A stretch of DNA of 64,000 nucleotides from Mucilaginibacter pedocola (GTDB lineage Bacteria > Bacteroidota > Bacteroidia > Sphingobacteriales > Sphingobacteriaceae). The position numbers and the translations under genes were made by a program. Positions 15,620 to 24,138 of this stretch are shown piece after piece. The DNA lies in the NCBI RefSeq assembly GCF_002013915.1, contig NZ_MBTF01000037.1, positions 62,001-126,000 of the forward strand. Direction: 5' to 3'. The notes beneath the pieces were generated by a model that made no database searches, was not told the origin of the DNA, and saw only the letters and a program-made list of their open reading frames with translations. Positions within the stretch are counted from its first letter, which is position 1, and every line of letters begins with the position of its first letter.

Positions 15620-16693
15620 ATGAAAACAATACACTATAAATTCCTTTCGGCGATGCTTATCGCCACCGTAACCGCTACCGCCGCGTTCGCTCAAAAGGCA
15701 GCGCCGGGCAAAGTTTGGACACCCGCTAAAGCCAATGCCTGGTATGCCCAAAACAAATGGCTAACCGGCAGCGATTTTATCCCGAGCACTGCCATTAACC
15801 AATTAGAAATGTGGCAGGCCGATAGCTTCGACCCAAAAACCATCGACCGTGAGCTTGGCTACGCAGAAGGCATAGGCTTTAACACCATGCGCGTGTTTTT
15901 ATACAGCCTTGCCTGGAAACAGGATAAAGCCGGCTTTAAGAAACGTATGGGCGAGTATTTGGCCATTGCAGATAAGCACAAAATAAAAACCATGTTCGTG
16001 TTTTTTGACGACTGTTGGAACGCCGATGCTAAAATTGGTACCCAGCCTGCGCCGAAAGTAGGTATACACAACTCGGGCTGGCTGCAGGATCCCGGCAACC
16101 GTATAAAAGATGCCGGCATTTATGACGAACTGCAAGCTTACGTTACCGATGTAATGACAACCTTTAAGCACGATAAACGCATTTTGCTTTGGGACCTTTT
16201 CAACGAGCCGGGCAACTCTAAAAAGAAAGATGCTTCGATGCCTTTATTGGTGAAAGTATTTAGCTGGGCACGCGCCGTAAACCCTGACCAGCCGGTATCT
16301 GCAGGTTTGTGGGATTGGAACTTCGAGAAATTGAATGCCTACCAGGCTTTGAATTCTGATGTAATTACCTACCACGATTATACCGACGAAAAATCGCACC
16401 TGAAAACCATCCAGCTTTTGAAAAGCCACGGTAAACCGCTAATTTGCACCGAGTACATGGCCCGTACCCGCGGGAGCAAATTTGGTAACGTATTGCCGAT
16501 GCTGAAAGAGCAGAACGTAGGCGCGCTGAACTGGGGTTTTGTAATGGGTAAAACCAATACCATTTACGCCTGGGATAGCCCGATGCCTGATGGTGCCGAG
16601 CCTAAAGTATGGTTCCACGATATCTTCCGCAAAGATGGTACGCCATACATACAGGAAGAAGTTGACCTGATCAAAAAATTAAACGGAAAATAA
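15620..16693 (+). CDS. Secreted GH5-like glycoside hydrolase
   Basis: This 357-residue protein has a signal peptide (MKTIHYKFLSAMLIATVTAT, cleaved near AAFAQ). The mature part reads as a (beta/alpha)8 barrel of clan GH-A. WDLFNEPGN places the acid/base at Glu196, and ICTEYMAR places the nucleophile at Glu278. Supporting residues are FNTMRVFLYSLAW (strand 2) and YHDYTD. It is similar to Bacteroidota proteins labelled cellulase or 1,4-beta-xylanase, but its substrate cannot be read from sequence. A ConA-like gene follows 3 nt later in the same operon. It is outside the SusC/D loci. Confidence 0.8.
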   Translation: MKTIHYKFLSAMLIATVTATAAFAQKAAPGKVWTPAKANAWYAQNKWLTGSDFIPSTAINQLEMWQADSFDPKTIDRELGYAEGIGFNTMRVFLYSLAWKQDKAGFKKRMGEYLAIADKHKIKTMFVFFDDCWNADAKIGTQPAPKVGIHNSGWLQDPGNRIKDAGIYDELQAYVTDVMTTFKHDKRILLWDLFNEPGNSKKKDASMPLLVKVFSWARAVNPDQPVSAGLWDWNFEKLNAYQALNSDVITYHDYTDEKSHLKTIQLLKSHGKPLICTEYMARTRGSKFGNVLPMLKEQNVGALNWGFVMGKTNTIYAWDSPMPDGAEPKVWFHDIFRKDGTPYIQEEVDLIKKLNGK

Positions 16694-16696
16694 AAA

Positions 16697-17425
16697 ATGA
16701 AAGTTTTACCGGCCGTTGCCCTGGGTTTATTCATAAGCCTTTGCAGCCTTACAGAAGCCCGTGCACAAGGACGCCCAAAATTGGCAAAGCAACGGCCGGT
16801 AACTTTTATAACACGTGAAGCGAGAGTAGGGAAGGTGATGTATCCGCTGGCAGATATGCTGAAAGCAGGCGAACTGGAAACAGTAAACCGCGAAGCCACC
16901 GCTTTTGATGCCGACGGAAAGAAAGGCGTAAAACTCTCTGCTGCCGAGAATGAAGGCCTTGCATGGTTAAAGAACATAGATTTTGACCACGGGGAACTGG
17001 AGGTGGATATGAAAGGGAAAGATGTGTTTCAGCATAGCTTTCTTGGTATTGCTTTCCATGGTACAGATGAGCCTAATACGATGGATGTGATATACTTCCG
17101 CCCCTTCAACTTCAGGACAGACGACCCTGTAAGGAAGATACACGCTGTGCAGTATGTATCTCTCCCGGAATTTGATTGGGAAATACTTCGCGAAAAACAC
17201 AACGGCCAATACGAAAAGGCCGTAACACCTGCCCCCAAAGCAGACGAATGGTTCCATGCCCGTATCGTGGTAAAAGGAGCCGATGTAACCGTTTACGTTA
17301 ACGGCAACCCTCAGCCAAGCCTTTCTATCAAAAAACTCAACACCAATACCCACGGCAAACTTGGCCTATGGGTTGGTAATACCTCTGATGGCGAGTTTGC
17401 AAATCTTACGGTGAACTATAAGTAG
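16697..17425 (+). CDS. Secreted ConA-like/DUF1080-type domain protein
   Basis: This 242-residue protein has a signal peptide (MKVLPAVALGLFISLCSLTE, ending ARAQ). The mature domain is a likely jelly roll: WLKNIDFDHGELEVDMKGKD, FLGIAFHG, YFRPFNFR, then EWFHARIVVKGADVTVYVNG and GKLGLWVGNTSDGEFANL. This strand series is shared by LamG-like and DUF1080 (3-keto-disaccharide hydrolase) proteins. It may bind or cleave sugar as partner of the preceding GH5-like enzyme, which is 3 nt upstream. No catalytic residue can be assigned. Confidence 0.7.
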   Translation: MKVLPAVALGLFISLCSLTEARAQGRPKLAKQRPVTFITREARVGKVMYPLADMLKAGELETVNREATAFDADGKKGVKLSAAENEGLAWLKNIDFDHGELEVDMKGKDVFQHSFLGIAFHGTDEPNTMDVIYFRPFNFRTDDPVRKIHAVQYVSLPEFDWEILREKHNGQYEKAVTPAPKADEWFHARIVVKGADVTVYVNGNPQPSLSIKKLNTNTHGKLGLWVGNTSDGEFANLTVNYK

Positions 17426-17633
17426 ATGTGCAGATTTCAGATTGCAAATGTGCAGATGACACTCATCATTGGTATACTAAAGCTCATCAGATAATCCTAA
17501 AATCAAGCGAATCAAGGTTCAGTAGATGTGCAGGTGTGCAAATTTCAAATGCGCAAATGAAGCTCTTTTGTACCAATTAATTCTTGATGATCTGTAATGC
17601 ATCAGAGAATCCAATAATCAAGCGAATCAAGGT
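17422..17633 (+). repeat. Degenerate tandem duplication of about 100 bp
   Basis: GTAGATGTGCAG recurs at about 17423 and 17523, and AATCAAGCGAATCAAGGT occurs at 17501-17518 and 17616-17633. The parts between are partly alike (GTGCA, CAAATTTCA, CATCAGA). This suggests an old tandem duplication downstream of the ConA-like gene. No coding capacity. Confidence 0.5.
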
Positions 17634-17688
17634 CTCTGTCATTTCAAAATAAAATTATAAAGTCTATAGGATTTATAGTTTTTGTATT

Positions 17689-17696
17689 TACATTTG
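17689..17696 (+). promoter_or_regulatory. -7 promoter box ahead of the SAM riboswitch
   Basis: TACATTTG matches the TAnnTTTG consensus and ends 24 nt before the riboswitch P1 stem. No clean TTTG sits 19 nt upstream. Confidence 0.5.
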
Positions 17697-17720
17697 TGTT
17701 GTTAAACGTTCTTTAAAATA

Positions 17721-17836
17721 CTTATCCAGAAAGACAGAGGGAAAGGCCCTATGATGTCTTAGCAACCTGTACCGGCCACCTGGCTGTGTGTAAGGTGCTA
17801 ATTCCTGCTTCGTGAACCAACCCGGAGACAGATAAG
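17721..17836 (+). promoter_or_regulatory. SAM-I (S-box) riboswitch
   Basis: The P1 stem is CTTATC (17721-17726) with GATAAG (17831-17836). The core keeps the S-box landmarks in order: GAGGGA, GGCCC, ATGA, then AGCAACC, then a P3 arm with AAGGTGCTAATTCC and GGAGACAGATAAG. S-box RNAs bind S-adenosylmethionine and usually repress sulfur-amino-acid genes when SAM is abundant. Downstream, GGTG/CACC followed by TTTT (17854-17874) is a weak candidate terminator. The only gene in reach is the peroxiredoxin 155 nt later, which is an unexpected target. Confidence 0.9.
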
Positions 17837-17990
17837 CTGAGTTAACAGACCATGGTGTTCAAAACGCACCTTTTGGCATTTCTGCCGCCGCCCGCCTTTC
17901 TTTACCAAAAATTTAACGGATAAGTTTTACAACTATTAAGCATATAGCATTACTTTGCTGTAAACAATACTTAAAATAAAACATACCACT

Positions 17991-18626
17991 ATGAGCTTAC
18001 GCATTGGCGACGACGCCCCAAATTTTAAAGCACAAACCAGTAAAGGCGAAATTGATTTTTACGACTACCTTGGCGATAGCTGGGGTGTACTTTTCTCACA
18101 CCCCGCCGATTATACCCCTGTTTGCACAACCGAGCTGGGTAAAACGGCATCGCTGAAAGATGAATTTGAGAAACGTAATGTAAAGGTTATTGCCCTGAGT
18201 ACCGACAGTGTAGAAAAACATGCCGGCTGGATAAACGATATCAACGAAACCCAGAATGTGGAAGTAACCTTCCCCATTATAGGCGACGAAAGCCGCGAGA
18301 TATCTGAGGCGTACGATATGATACACCCTAACGCATCGCTTACGGCTACTGTGCGTTCGTTATTCGTTATCGGCCCGGATAAAAAAATAAAACTAATCAT
18401 TAGCTATCCGGCATCAACCGGCCGCAACTTCCAGGAGATACTGCGCGTTATCGATTCGTTGCAATTAACAGCTTACCACAGCGTAGCGACCCCGGCTGAT
18501 TGGAAAGACGGCGAGCAGGTAGTAGTGCTGCCATCTATCAAAACCGAAGATATCCCCGCCAAATTCCCTAAAGGGTTTGTAGAGGTGAAACCATACTTGC
18601 GTTTAACACCGCAGCCTAACAAGTAA
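17991..18626 (+). CDS. 1-Cys peroxiredoxin (Prx6 type)
   Basis: This 211-residue thiol peroxidase reduces H2O2 and organic hydroperoxides. The peroxidatic cysteine is Cys45 in SHPADYTPVCTTELG, the Prx6/AhpC catalytic loop with its Pro, Thr and Cys. The conserved Arg sits in TATVRSLFVIGPDKKIK. Length and the long C-terminal extension (EDIPAKFPKGFVEVKPYLR) fit the Prx6 subfamily, and there is no resolving cysteine at the AhpC position. It follows a SAM-I riboswitch and is the first gene of that transcript. It may be linked to sulfur metabolism through redox control, an inference from this arrangement only. Confidence 0.92.
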   Translation: MSLRIGDDAPNFKAQTSKGEIDFYDYLGDSWGVLFSHPADYTPVCTTELGKTASLKDEFEKRNVKVIALSTDSVEKHAGWINDINETQNVEVTFPIIGDESREISEAYDMIHPNASLTATVRSLFVIGPDKKIKLIISYPASTGRNFQEILRVIDSLQLTAYHSVATPADWKDGEQVVVLPSIKTEDIPAKFPKGFVEVKPYLRLTPQPNK

Positions 18627-18641
18627 CAGGCAAGCGTTTAG

Positions 18642-18713
18642 AGCCGCGTGGCCGAGAGGATAGGCATGGGCCTGCAAAACCCAGTAACGGTAGTTCGAAT
18701 CTACCCGCGGCAT
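18642..18713 (+). tRNA. tRNA-Cys (GCA), divergent
   Basis: The cloverleaf is recognisable: D arm GGCC...GGC, anticodon loop CTGCAAA (GCA), and T arm GGTAG-TTCGAAT-CTACC. U73, the main CysRS identity base, is present. The acceptor stem has six good pairs, but the first position is A-A and the last anticodon-stem pair is C-A. The 3' end reads TCCCA rather than a clean TCCA. It lies 15 nt after the peroxiredoxin stop, with a strong terminator 31 nt beyond. Confidence 0.75.
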
Positions 18714-18744
18714 CCCACAAAAAAAGTGATCTAAGTTTTCAATT

Positions 18745-18777
18745 AGCGGCGTACCGGGAGGTGCGCCGCTTTTTTTG
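18745..18777 (+). terminator. Intrinsic terminator after tRNA-Cys
   Basis: AGCGGCG (18745-18751) pairs perfectly with CGCCGCT (18764-18770), followed by T6-7. Confidence 0.85.
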
Positions 18778-18792
18778 TGTTAGCTCTTATTC

Positions 18793-18903
18793 TTTGTCAT
18801 CCTGAGTGCAGCGAAGGATCTATTAGCCACAATGCTATTATCGAAATGCTATTATCGTAATGCATTATCGCTAATAGATGCTTCGTCCCTCAGCATGACA
18901 AAT
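18793..18903. repeat. Palindromic intergenic element, GTCATCCTGAG family
   Basis: The left end TTTGTCATCCTGAGTGCAGC and right end CAGCATGACAAA are imperfect inverted repeats. GATCTATTAG and CTAATAGATG also pair. Between them AATGCTATTATCG recurs two to three times. It is about 111 bp with no coding capacity. This 'GTCATCCTGAG' type is familiar from Bacteroidota intergenic regions. Confidence 0.65.
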
Positions 18904-19292
18904 GTTTGAGGCAGCGATAACGTGTTATTTTCTGCCTCCAAACTTTTCAAAAAAGTTACTGCCGCCTTCAATTTTACGCCGCCAAAATTCACGGATGCTG
19001 CAGTAGTCGTCAAAAAAGCCTTTCGATAAAATAGAGAATTGATAATTAAAAGGCTTATAAATAGCTATAAAATAGCGTAAAAATCAATTTTTTGAGGCTT
19101 TATTACGTTGTTTTCAAATAGTGTATTTTTTACACTAAGATGGCCGCGCTTTCTGAAATAAACCTCACCTTTGCGCTCACTTAGAACGGGGGTACCCAAC
19201 AACTTTTTAAAGTGTACCAACGGGTAGGTAATTGTATTTAAAAAGAGGAAAAAATACAATTGATGCACGAAACCTTAGAGAATAATAACACC
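18904..19292. other. Intergenic region, nothing assigned
   Basis: About 390 bp of mostly AT-rich sequence precedes the GIN-domain gene. I see no ORF, RNA motif or clear promoter in it. Confidence 0.4.
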
Positions 19293-19886
19293 ATGAAAAT
19301 GAAACATCTATTCCTTACAGCAATAATGACTGTTGCTTTAGGAGCCTTCCAACCAACCTATGCCAATACTATTAAAGACGACGCATTTACCATATTAGAA
19401 GCTGTAGGCAACATCAGCAGCATTGAAGTACACGGCAACGTGGAGCTTTTTGTTACCGATGCCGCAGCCGACCAAATAAAAGTTTACAATAAATACTACG
19501 CAGAGAACGCCGTTGTACAAAACCGCGATGGCAGGTTGCACATATCATCATACGGTAACGAGAAATTGGTGATATGGGTAAAAGCAAAAGACCTGCGTTC
19601 GGTTGAGTTGTTTGATAATGCACAGGTATCATCGTTCGGTACCCTTTCGAAAATTGAATTGAAAGTTGCTTTGCATAACAATTCAAGCGCTAACCTTAAC
19701 CTTGATGCTTATAAATTAAGCCTCGACGTTCAGGACAACGCAAAAGCCGATATACAAGGCGGTGCTGATGTATTGAATCTTAATAAGGCAGTTGAACAAA
19801 ACGTTAACCGCGGTAATTTTGCTGCGATGAACGTTTACGAGAACAAACAAATTGCTGTTGCCGCTAAACAGGTATCAGCTATATAA
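19293..19886 (+). CDS. Secreted GIN-domain (DUF2807-like) protein
   Basis: The start at 19293 (197 residues, MKMKHLFLTAIMTVALGAF) gives a proper signal peptide. The frame opens at 19260 but the extra 11 residues do not fit. The mature protein resembles the GIN/DUF2807 'head' domain, a right-handed beta-helix: ISSIEVHGNVELFVTDAAADQIKV, then repeated short strands (LKVALHNNSSANLNLDAYKL, LDVQDNAKADIQGGADVLNL). Family members are secreted or surface proteins of unknown function, often near signalling genes. It is monocistronic with a terminator. Its signature is shorter than usual for the family. Confidence 0.75.
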   Translation: MKMKHLFLTAIMTVALGAFQPTYANTIKDDAFTILEAVGNISSIEVHGNVELFVTDAAADQIKVYNKYYAENAVVQNRDGRLHISSYGNEKLVIWVKAKDLRSVELFDNAQVSSFGTLSKIELKVALHNNSSANLNLDAYKLSLDVQDNAKADIQGGADVLNLNKAVEQNVNRGNFAAMNVYENKQIAVAAKQVSAI

Positions 19887-19924
19887 TATTGGGTTTTAGT
19901 TTAGTTTAGTTTAGTTTTGAAGAG

Positions 19925-19950
19925 GCTGCCTGAAAGGGCGGCTTTTTTTT
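19925..19950 (+). terminator. Intrinsic terminator of the GIN-domain gene
   Basis: GCTGCC (19925-19930) pairs with GGCGGC (19937-19942, one G-U), followed by eight T. A short TTTAG-type tandem repeat lies just upstream. Confidence 0.8.
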
Positions 19951-19967
19951 GTGCCCAATTATCGCTG

Positions 19968-19989
19968 CCACAAGCCTCACGGCTTGTGG
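19968..19989. repeat. Small perfect hairpin
   Basis: CCACAAGCC and GGCTTGTGG are nine-base perfect arms with the loop TCAC. It lies between convergent genes and has no T-run. Confidence 0.6.
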
Positions 19990-20028
19990 CCCGCATGCAA
20001 GGTAGCCGACATGTAGGCCATGTTAGTT

Positions 20029-20640
20029 TTACTTCTTTCGCAAACACCAGGTGGTCATGCACCGCAGATTTTGCACGTTGGTAGTTTTAATGGGCTCGAA
20101 GAGTTCTCCGTTCAATTCTTCAGTGTATTCAAGTAATATCTGTTCGTTCACTAAAAAGCGCTCGCTGCCGTCGGGGAGTTTGTAGCGGCTGTTGCCTAAG
20201 GGAATAACGCGGCCTTCTATACCGATATCCGATGCCAGCCTGGCGAACAAATAGCCACTGGGTTTCAGCACCCGCCACATCGAGCGCAACATAGCATCAA
20301 AATGGTTGCTATCGGCAGCAAAATGCAATACCGCGCTGCTGATCACCAGGTCGAATTTTACATCCTCAAAAGGCATATCTTCAGCAGGGCAATTCACAAA
20401 ATTGGCGGCCGGGTTATCTGAGCCAAGGGCTTTCGACAAAAACTGTACTTCGGCAATAGCATTTGTGTTTGGGTCGATGCCGTAAACCTTAAAATCTTTT
20501 TGCAGGAAATAAACCAAATTACGCCCGCCGCCGCAGCCGGCATCCAATATGGTTTTACAATTATCGAAACGGCCCTTTAATAGCTGGTCGAAAAGGTAGA
20601 TATCGATGTTTCCGTAAAGTTGCTGCACGGTCGCGTTCAT
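20029..20640 (-). CDS. SAM-dependent methyltransferase, class I
   Basis: The protein is read from the ATG at 20640 (203 residues, MNATVQQLYGNIDIY). The frame to 20667 reaches into a palindrome. Motif I is LDAGCGGGRNLVYF, motif II VYGIDPN, and motif IV LVISSAVLHFAADS, a typical Rossmann-fold methyltransferase with the post-IV helix MWRVLKPSGYLFARLAS. Small-molecule or protein substrate cannot be inferred. It stands alone, divergent from the DUF5916 gene. Confidence 0.85.
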   Translation of the reverse strand: MNATVQQLYGNIDIYLFDQLLKGRFDNCKTILDAGCGGGRNLVYFLQKDFKVYGIDPNTNAIAEVQFLSKALGSDNPAANFVNCPAEDMPFEDVKFDLVISSAVLHFAADSNHFDAMLRSMWRVLKPSGYLFARLASDIGIEGRVIPLGNSRYKLPDGSERFLVNEQILLEYTEELNGELFEPIKTTNVQNLRCMTTWCLRKK

Positions 20641-20665
20641 GAGGGTAAAGGTAGATATTCGATTC

Positions 20666-20702
20666 AAAAATAGCGATGGGTTTAAAACCCATCGCTATTT
20701 TT
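20666..20702. repeat. Perfect 37-nt palindrome
   Basis: Eighteen-base arms (AAAAATAGCGATGGGTTT and its exact complement) surround a single central base. A-tracks and T-tracks at the ends make it terminator-like in both directions, yet it lies upstream of two divergent genes. A weaker palindrome, AATGTGT/ACACATT, follows at about 20717-20737. Confidence 0.75.
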
Positions 20703-20813
20703 GGATTGACCGTAACAAATGTGTTCAAAACACACATTGCCTTCTTTTTATCCGGATAATATTGATATACTTGTTTGTTGTACCCAAGTATTTAAACCAT
20801 TATCTCTCAGCCC

Positions 20814-22991
20814 TTGCAACCAGGAAAACTCACCTTACTGCTGCTTTGCTTTTGCCTTGCCGGCTCTTCGGCTCTTGCCCAAAAAAAGAATGCCAATTAC
20901 CAGTACCATATTAAACGCGCCACAGCTGCCATAAAAATTGATGGAGTTGATGATGAGTCCGACTGGCAACGCGCCGATTCTGCCGCCAGTTTCTTTTTGG
21001 TGCTGCCCATGGATACCAGCTTTGCCAATGTGAAAACTACCGTGAAGATGACCTACGATAATAATAATTTGTACGTAGTGGCTATCTGCTACAAAGGCAA
21101 GTTAAAAGGGCAGAACATGGTGGAATCGCTAAAGCGCGATTTTAATTTTGTGAAGAACGATAACTTCCTGCTGTTTATGGACCCCTTTGATGCCCGTACC
21201 GATGGCTTCAGCTTTGGTGCCAACGCAGCTGGTGCACAATGGGACGGTACCATGTACGAGGGGGGCAAGGTAGACTTGAGCTGGGATAACAAATGGTCAT
21301 CAGAAGTAAAGAATTATCCCGACCGCTGGATATGGGAAGCATCTATCCCGTTTAAAAGTATCCGCTATAAAAAAGGTATCCGCGAGTGGGGTATCAACTT
21401 CAGCCGCAACGACCTGAAGTCGACCGAGAAATCGGCTTGGGCACCGGTGCCAAGGCAATTCCCAACGGCATCGCTGGCTTATACCGGCACCCTGGTTTGG
21501 GACGAAGAGCCGCCCGTGGCCAGCAGCAACGTATCGGTTATCCCGTATGCGCTGGCGGGGCTCACTAAAGATTACCAAGCCAAAACATCAACCGACTGGC
21601 GCACCGATATTGGCGGCGACGTGAAAGTGGGCCTAACCTCATCGCTCAACCTGGACATGACCGTGAACCCCGATTTTTCGCAGGTGGATGTGGATCAGCA
21701 GGTAATAAATCTTAACCGTTACGAACTCTTCTTCCCCGAAAAACGCCAGTTCTTTTTAGAGAACGGCGACTTGTTCGCCAACTTTGGCTATGCAGATATT
21801 CGCCCTTTCTTTTCGCGTAGGATAGGCTTAAATGCGCCTATCCGTTTTGGTACACGCCTTACGGGTAAAATAGACAAGAACTGGCGCGTTGGGGTAATGG
21901 ATGTGCAAACCGGGCAAAGCGGGAGTAACAATCTGCCCGGGCAAAACTTTGGTGTGCTTACCTTGCAACGCCGCGTGTTCTCACGCTCCAACATTGGCGT
22001 AATGTTTATTAATAAAGATGCTACAGGCAGCGCACCAAACACCGGCAGCACAGCTGCGGCTTATAACCGTACTATAGGTTTAGAGTATAACCTGGCATCA
22101 TCTAACAACTTGTGGACGGGGAAATTATTGGGGCTTAAATCGTTTAGTCCGGGTGTTACCGGGCACGATTATGTGCAGGCTGCGCACTTGCAATATTTGA
22201 GTAAATACTGGCAGCTTTACCTGCAGCAACAATACGTGGGGCATAATTACAATGCCGAGGTGGGCTACGTACCGCGTGTGGGTTATAATAAGTTGAGCCC
22301 GTTGTTGCTGCGCAACTTCTTCCCTAAAAGCGGCTCGGTGCTGGTGCATACGCTGCAATTATCATCCAGCTACTTTTTTGATGAGCATTATAAACGTACC
22401 GATAATGAAAGCACGCTCAGTTACATCATCACGTTCCACAACCGCAGCCAGCTTTGGTTTTCGGGCGTAGATACCTACGTAAAACTGTTACGCCCATACG
22501 ACCCAACCAATACAGGCAAAGCGATGCTTCCTATAGGTTTCGAGAGCCATTGGAACACTGCCGATGTGCAATTTATCTCCAAGCCACAAAGCGTGTTCAC
22601 TTATGTATTTGAAACGGCATATGGTGGTTACTATGCCGATGGTACCAAACTAACGCTAAGCAGCCAGTTAGGCTACCGCTTTCAGCCTTACGTAAATATT
22701 GCTGTTAATGCTTCCTACAACGATCTGCGGCTGCCGCAACCGTACGGTCACAACAAATTTTGGCTGATAGGCCCGCGTACCGATGTTACCTTTACCAACA
22801 GCCTGTATTTTACCACTTTTGTGCAATACAACGAGCAGGCCCGCAACATGAACATTAACACCCGCCTGCAATGGCGCTACAAACCCGCATCCGACTTATT
22901 TGTGGTTTATGGAGATAACTCCATCCCATCACCCTTCTCGGTTAAAAACCGCCAGCTGACGGTAAAGTGGACGTACTGGTGGAATATATAG
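20814..22991 (+). CDS. DUF5916 outer-membrane protein with CBM9-like domain
   Basis: This 725-residue protein probably starts at a TTG (20814), because a stop lies upstream at 20793 and the TTG starts a clean signal peptide (MQPGKLTLLLLCFCLAGSSA, ending LAQ). Residues about 35-215 resemble a family 9 carbohydrate-binding-like domain (IKIDGVDDESDWQRA, WIWEASIPFKSIRY). The rest is DUF5916-like: NPDFSQVDVDQQVINLNRYE and FFPEKRQFFLENGDLF are hallmark segments, followed by a beta-barrel. The family is widespread in Bacteroidota with unknown function, perhaps outer-membrane transport or hydrolysis. Confidence 0.82.
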   Translation: MQPGKLTLLLLCFCLAGSSALAQKKNANYQYHIKRATAAIKIDGVDDESDWQRADSAASFFLVLPMDTSFANVKTTVKMTYDNNNLYVVAICYKGKLKGQNMVESLKRDFNFVKNDNFLLFMDPFDARTDGFSFGANAAGAQWDGTMYEGGKVDLSWDNKWSSEVKNYPDRWIWEASIPFKSIRYKKGIREWGINFSRNDLKSTEKSAWAPVPRQFPTASLAYTGTLVWDEEPPVASSNVSVIPYALAGLTKDYQAKTSTDWRTDIGGDVKVGLTSSLNLDMTVNPDFSQVDVDQQVINLNRYELFFPEKRQFFLENGDLFANFGYADIRPFFSRRIGLNAPIRFGTRLTGKIDKNWRVGVMDVQTGQSGSNNLPGQNFGVLTLQRRVFSRSNIGVMFINKDATGSAPNTGSTAAAYNRTIGLEYNLASSNNLWTGKLLGLKSFSPGVTGHDYVQAAHLQYLSKYWQLYLQQQYVGHNYNAEVGYVPRVGYNKLSPLLLRNFFPKSGSVLVHTLQLSSSYFFDEHYKRTDNESTLSYIITFHNRSQLWFSGVDTYVKLLRPYDPTNTGKAMLPIGFESHWNTADVQFISKPQSVFTYVFETAYGGYYADGTKLTLSSQLGYRFQPYVNIAVNASYNDLRLPQPYGHNKFWLIGPRTDVTFTNSLYFTTFVQYNEQARNMNINTRLQWRYKPASDLFVVYGDNSIPSPFSVKNRQLTVKWTYWWNI

Positions 22992-23039
22992 GTGTTTAGA
23001 GGTTGGTTAGTTTGTGGTTAGAGATTAGGGAATGATTTT

Positions 23040-23132
23040 GTAGAGACGCAATACTTTGCGTCTCCCGTTTGCAAGTCCACCATGCAAGCCCTACACCTAT
23101 GCAGTGGGCGACGCAAGGTATTGCGTCTCTAC
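23040..23132. repeat. Inverted repeat, GTAGAGACGC family
   Basis: The arms 23040-23062 (GTAGAGACGCAATACTTTGC...) and 23110-23132 (...GCGTCTCTAC) match with one mismatch over 23 bp. The central 47 bp are unrelated. This motif is common in intergenic repeats of Bacteroidota. Confidence 0.8.
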
Positions 23133-23166
23133 GGTAGAAAATGTTTAATCTGTAATTAACCCCTTA

Positions 23167-24138
23167 TCACTTGCCCTTCTTTTTCTCCCCCGTTACATTC
23201 ACAATTATAAAACTGGCATGAGGTATGCCCAGCGTATATCCGGGTTTTACATCAATATAGGCCTTAAAATAACCATCAACAATGCCGCGCATGGCCCGGT
23301 TGGATGCATCCCTAAACTCCTCGTAAATAAAATTTACAGATCGCAGGTAATGCAACGATCCATCGGCATTAATACGTACCGAAAAGCCATAGCTGAAATC
23401 GTCGTAAGCGTTTTTAATGCTGATATTGTACTCGGGCAGCATATAATCCTGCAGCATACCTTCGCGTTTATCATCGTCGCCAATATTGTCTATTTGTTTA
23501 ATGGTGAGCAATGGCGTTTTACTTTTCAGCGTGGCTTGTTCGCGTGCAGAGAAGGCTTTATCGGTATCCCGTGCGGCCTCTTCTGCTTTTTTGCGGATGA
23601 ATAGCGTATCGGCCCTGCGTGGTTTCATTAGTTCGGCAGGGCTGGTGTGCAGTTTGTTTTTGATATAATCATCGGCATACAGCGTCATGTAAACGATCGA
23701 GCTATCGCGCATTAGTTTGCGTGCCTTCACCTTCATTACCTGGAAAATGATACTATCACGCGATAGTTTGCGCAGCCTTAACCATGACCATGCCACGTTG
23801 AACAGCGAATCGTGGTCGAATAACACCGGCGCATTAACAAACATTTTGCGCTTTGGGTTATAAATATTCACAGAATCGTCTGACAGGAAGGAGAGATGCC
23901 ACTCTGGCTCTAACTGGTAGCCATCTTCGTTGAATATCACACCGCTGGCAAAAGCGCGCCTAACCTCGCTGTACCTAATACCTTTTACAGGCAGGAATGA
24001 GGGCTTAACCGACTCATCGTTGGCGATGCTGGTGTATATTTTATTTTTCTTTTTGTCGCCGCAGGCGCTTAGTAAGCAGATAAAAGCAAGCAGGGCAATT
24101 ATAGTTGTGCGGTTATTTTTGAGGTAAGTGTATAACAT
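23167..24138 (-). CDS. Lipoprotein, unknown function
   Basis: This 323-residue protein has a lipobox LLSACG (cysteine about residue 26). A Lys-rich tail and then a soluble body follow, with alternating beta segments (YQLEPEWHLSFLSDDSVNIYN, DDFSYGFSVRINADGSLHYLR) and a charged helical region (about 165-215). The C-terminus is again basic (EKKKGK). No family recognised. It lies between two unrelated plus-strand genes and is monocistronic. Confidence 0.65.
   Translation of the reverse strand: MLYTYLKNNRTTIIALLAFICLLSACGDKKKNKIYTSIANDESVKPSFLPVKGIRYSEVRRAFASGVIFNEDGYQLEPEWHLSFLSDDSVNIYNPKRKMFVNAPVLFDHDSLFNVAWSWLRLRKLSRDSIIFQVMKVKARKLMRDSSIVYMTLYADDYIKNKLHTSPAELMKPRRADTLFIRKKAEEAARDTDKAFSAREQATLKSKTPLLTIKQIDNIGDDDKREGMLQDYMLPEYNISIKNAYDDFSYGFSVRINADGSLHYLRSVNFIYEEFRDASNRAMRGIVDGYFKAYIDVKPGYTLGIPHASFIIVNVTGEKKKGK

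Noticed and set aside
17854..17874. Terminator directly downstream of the SAM riboswitch
   Set aside because: The stem GGTG/CACC is only four pairs with TTTT. It is too weak to be listed as a terminator, so the riboswitch may act at translation or through another fold.
18904..19240. Possible small gene or RNA in the AT-rich region before the GIN gene
   Set aside because: The only open frame is 67 codons on the minus strand with no start context, and no stable hairpin with a T-run is seen.
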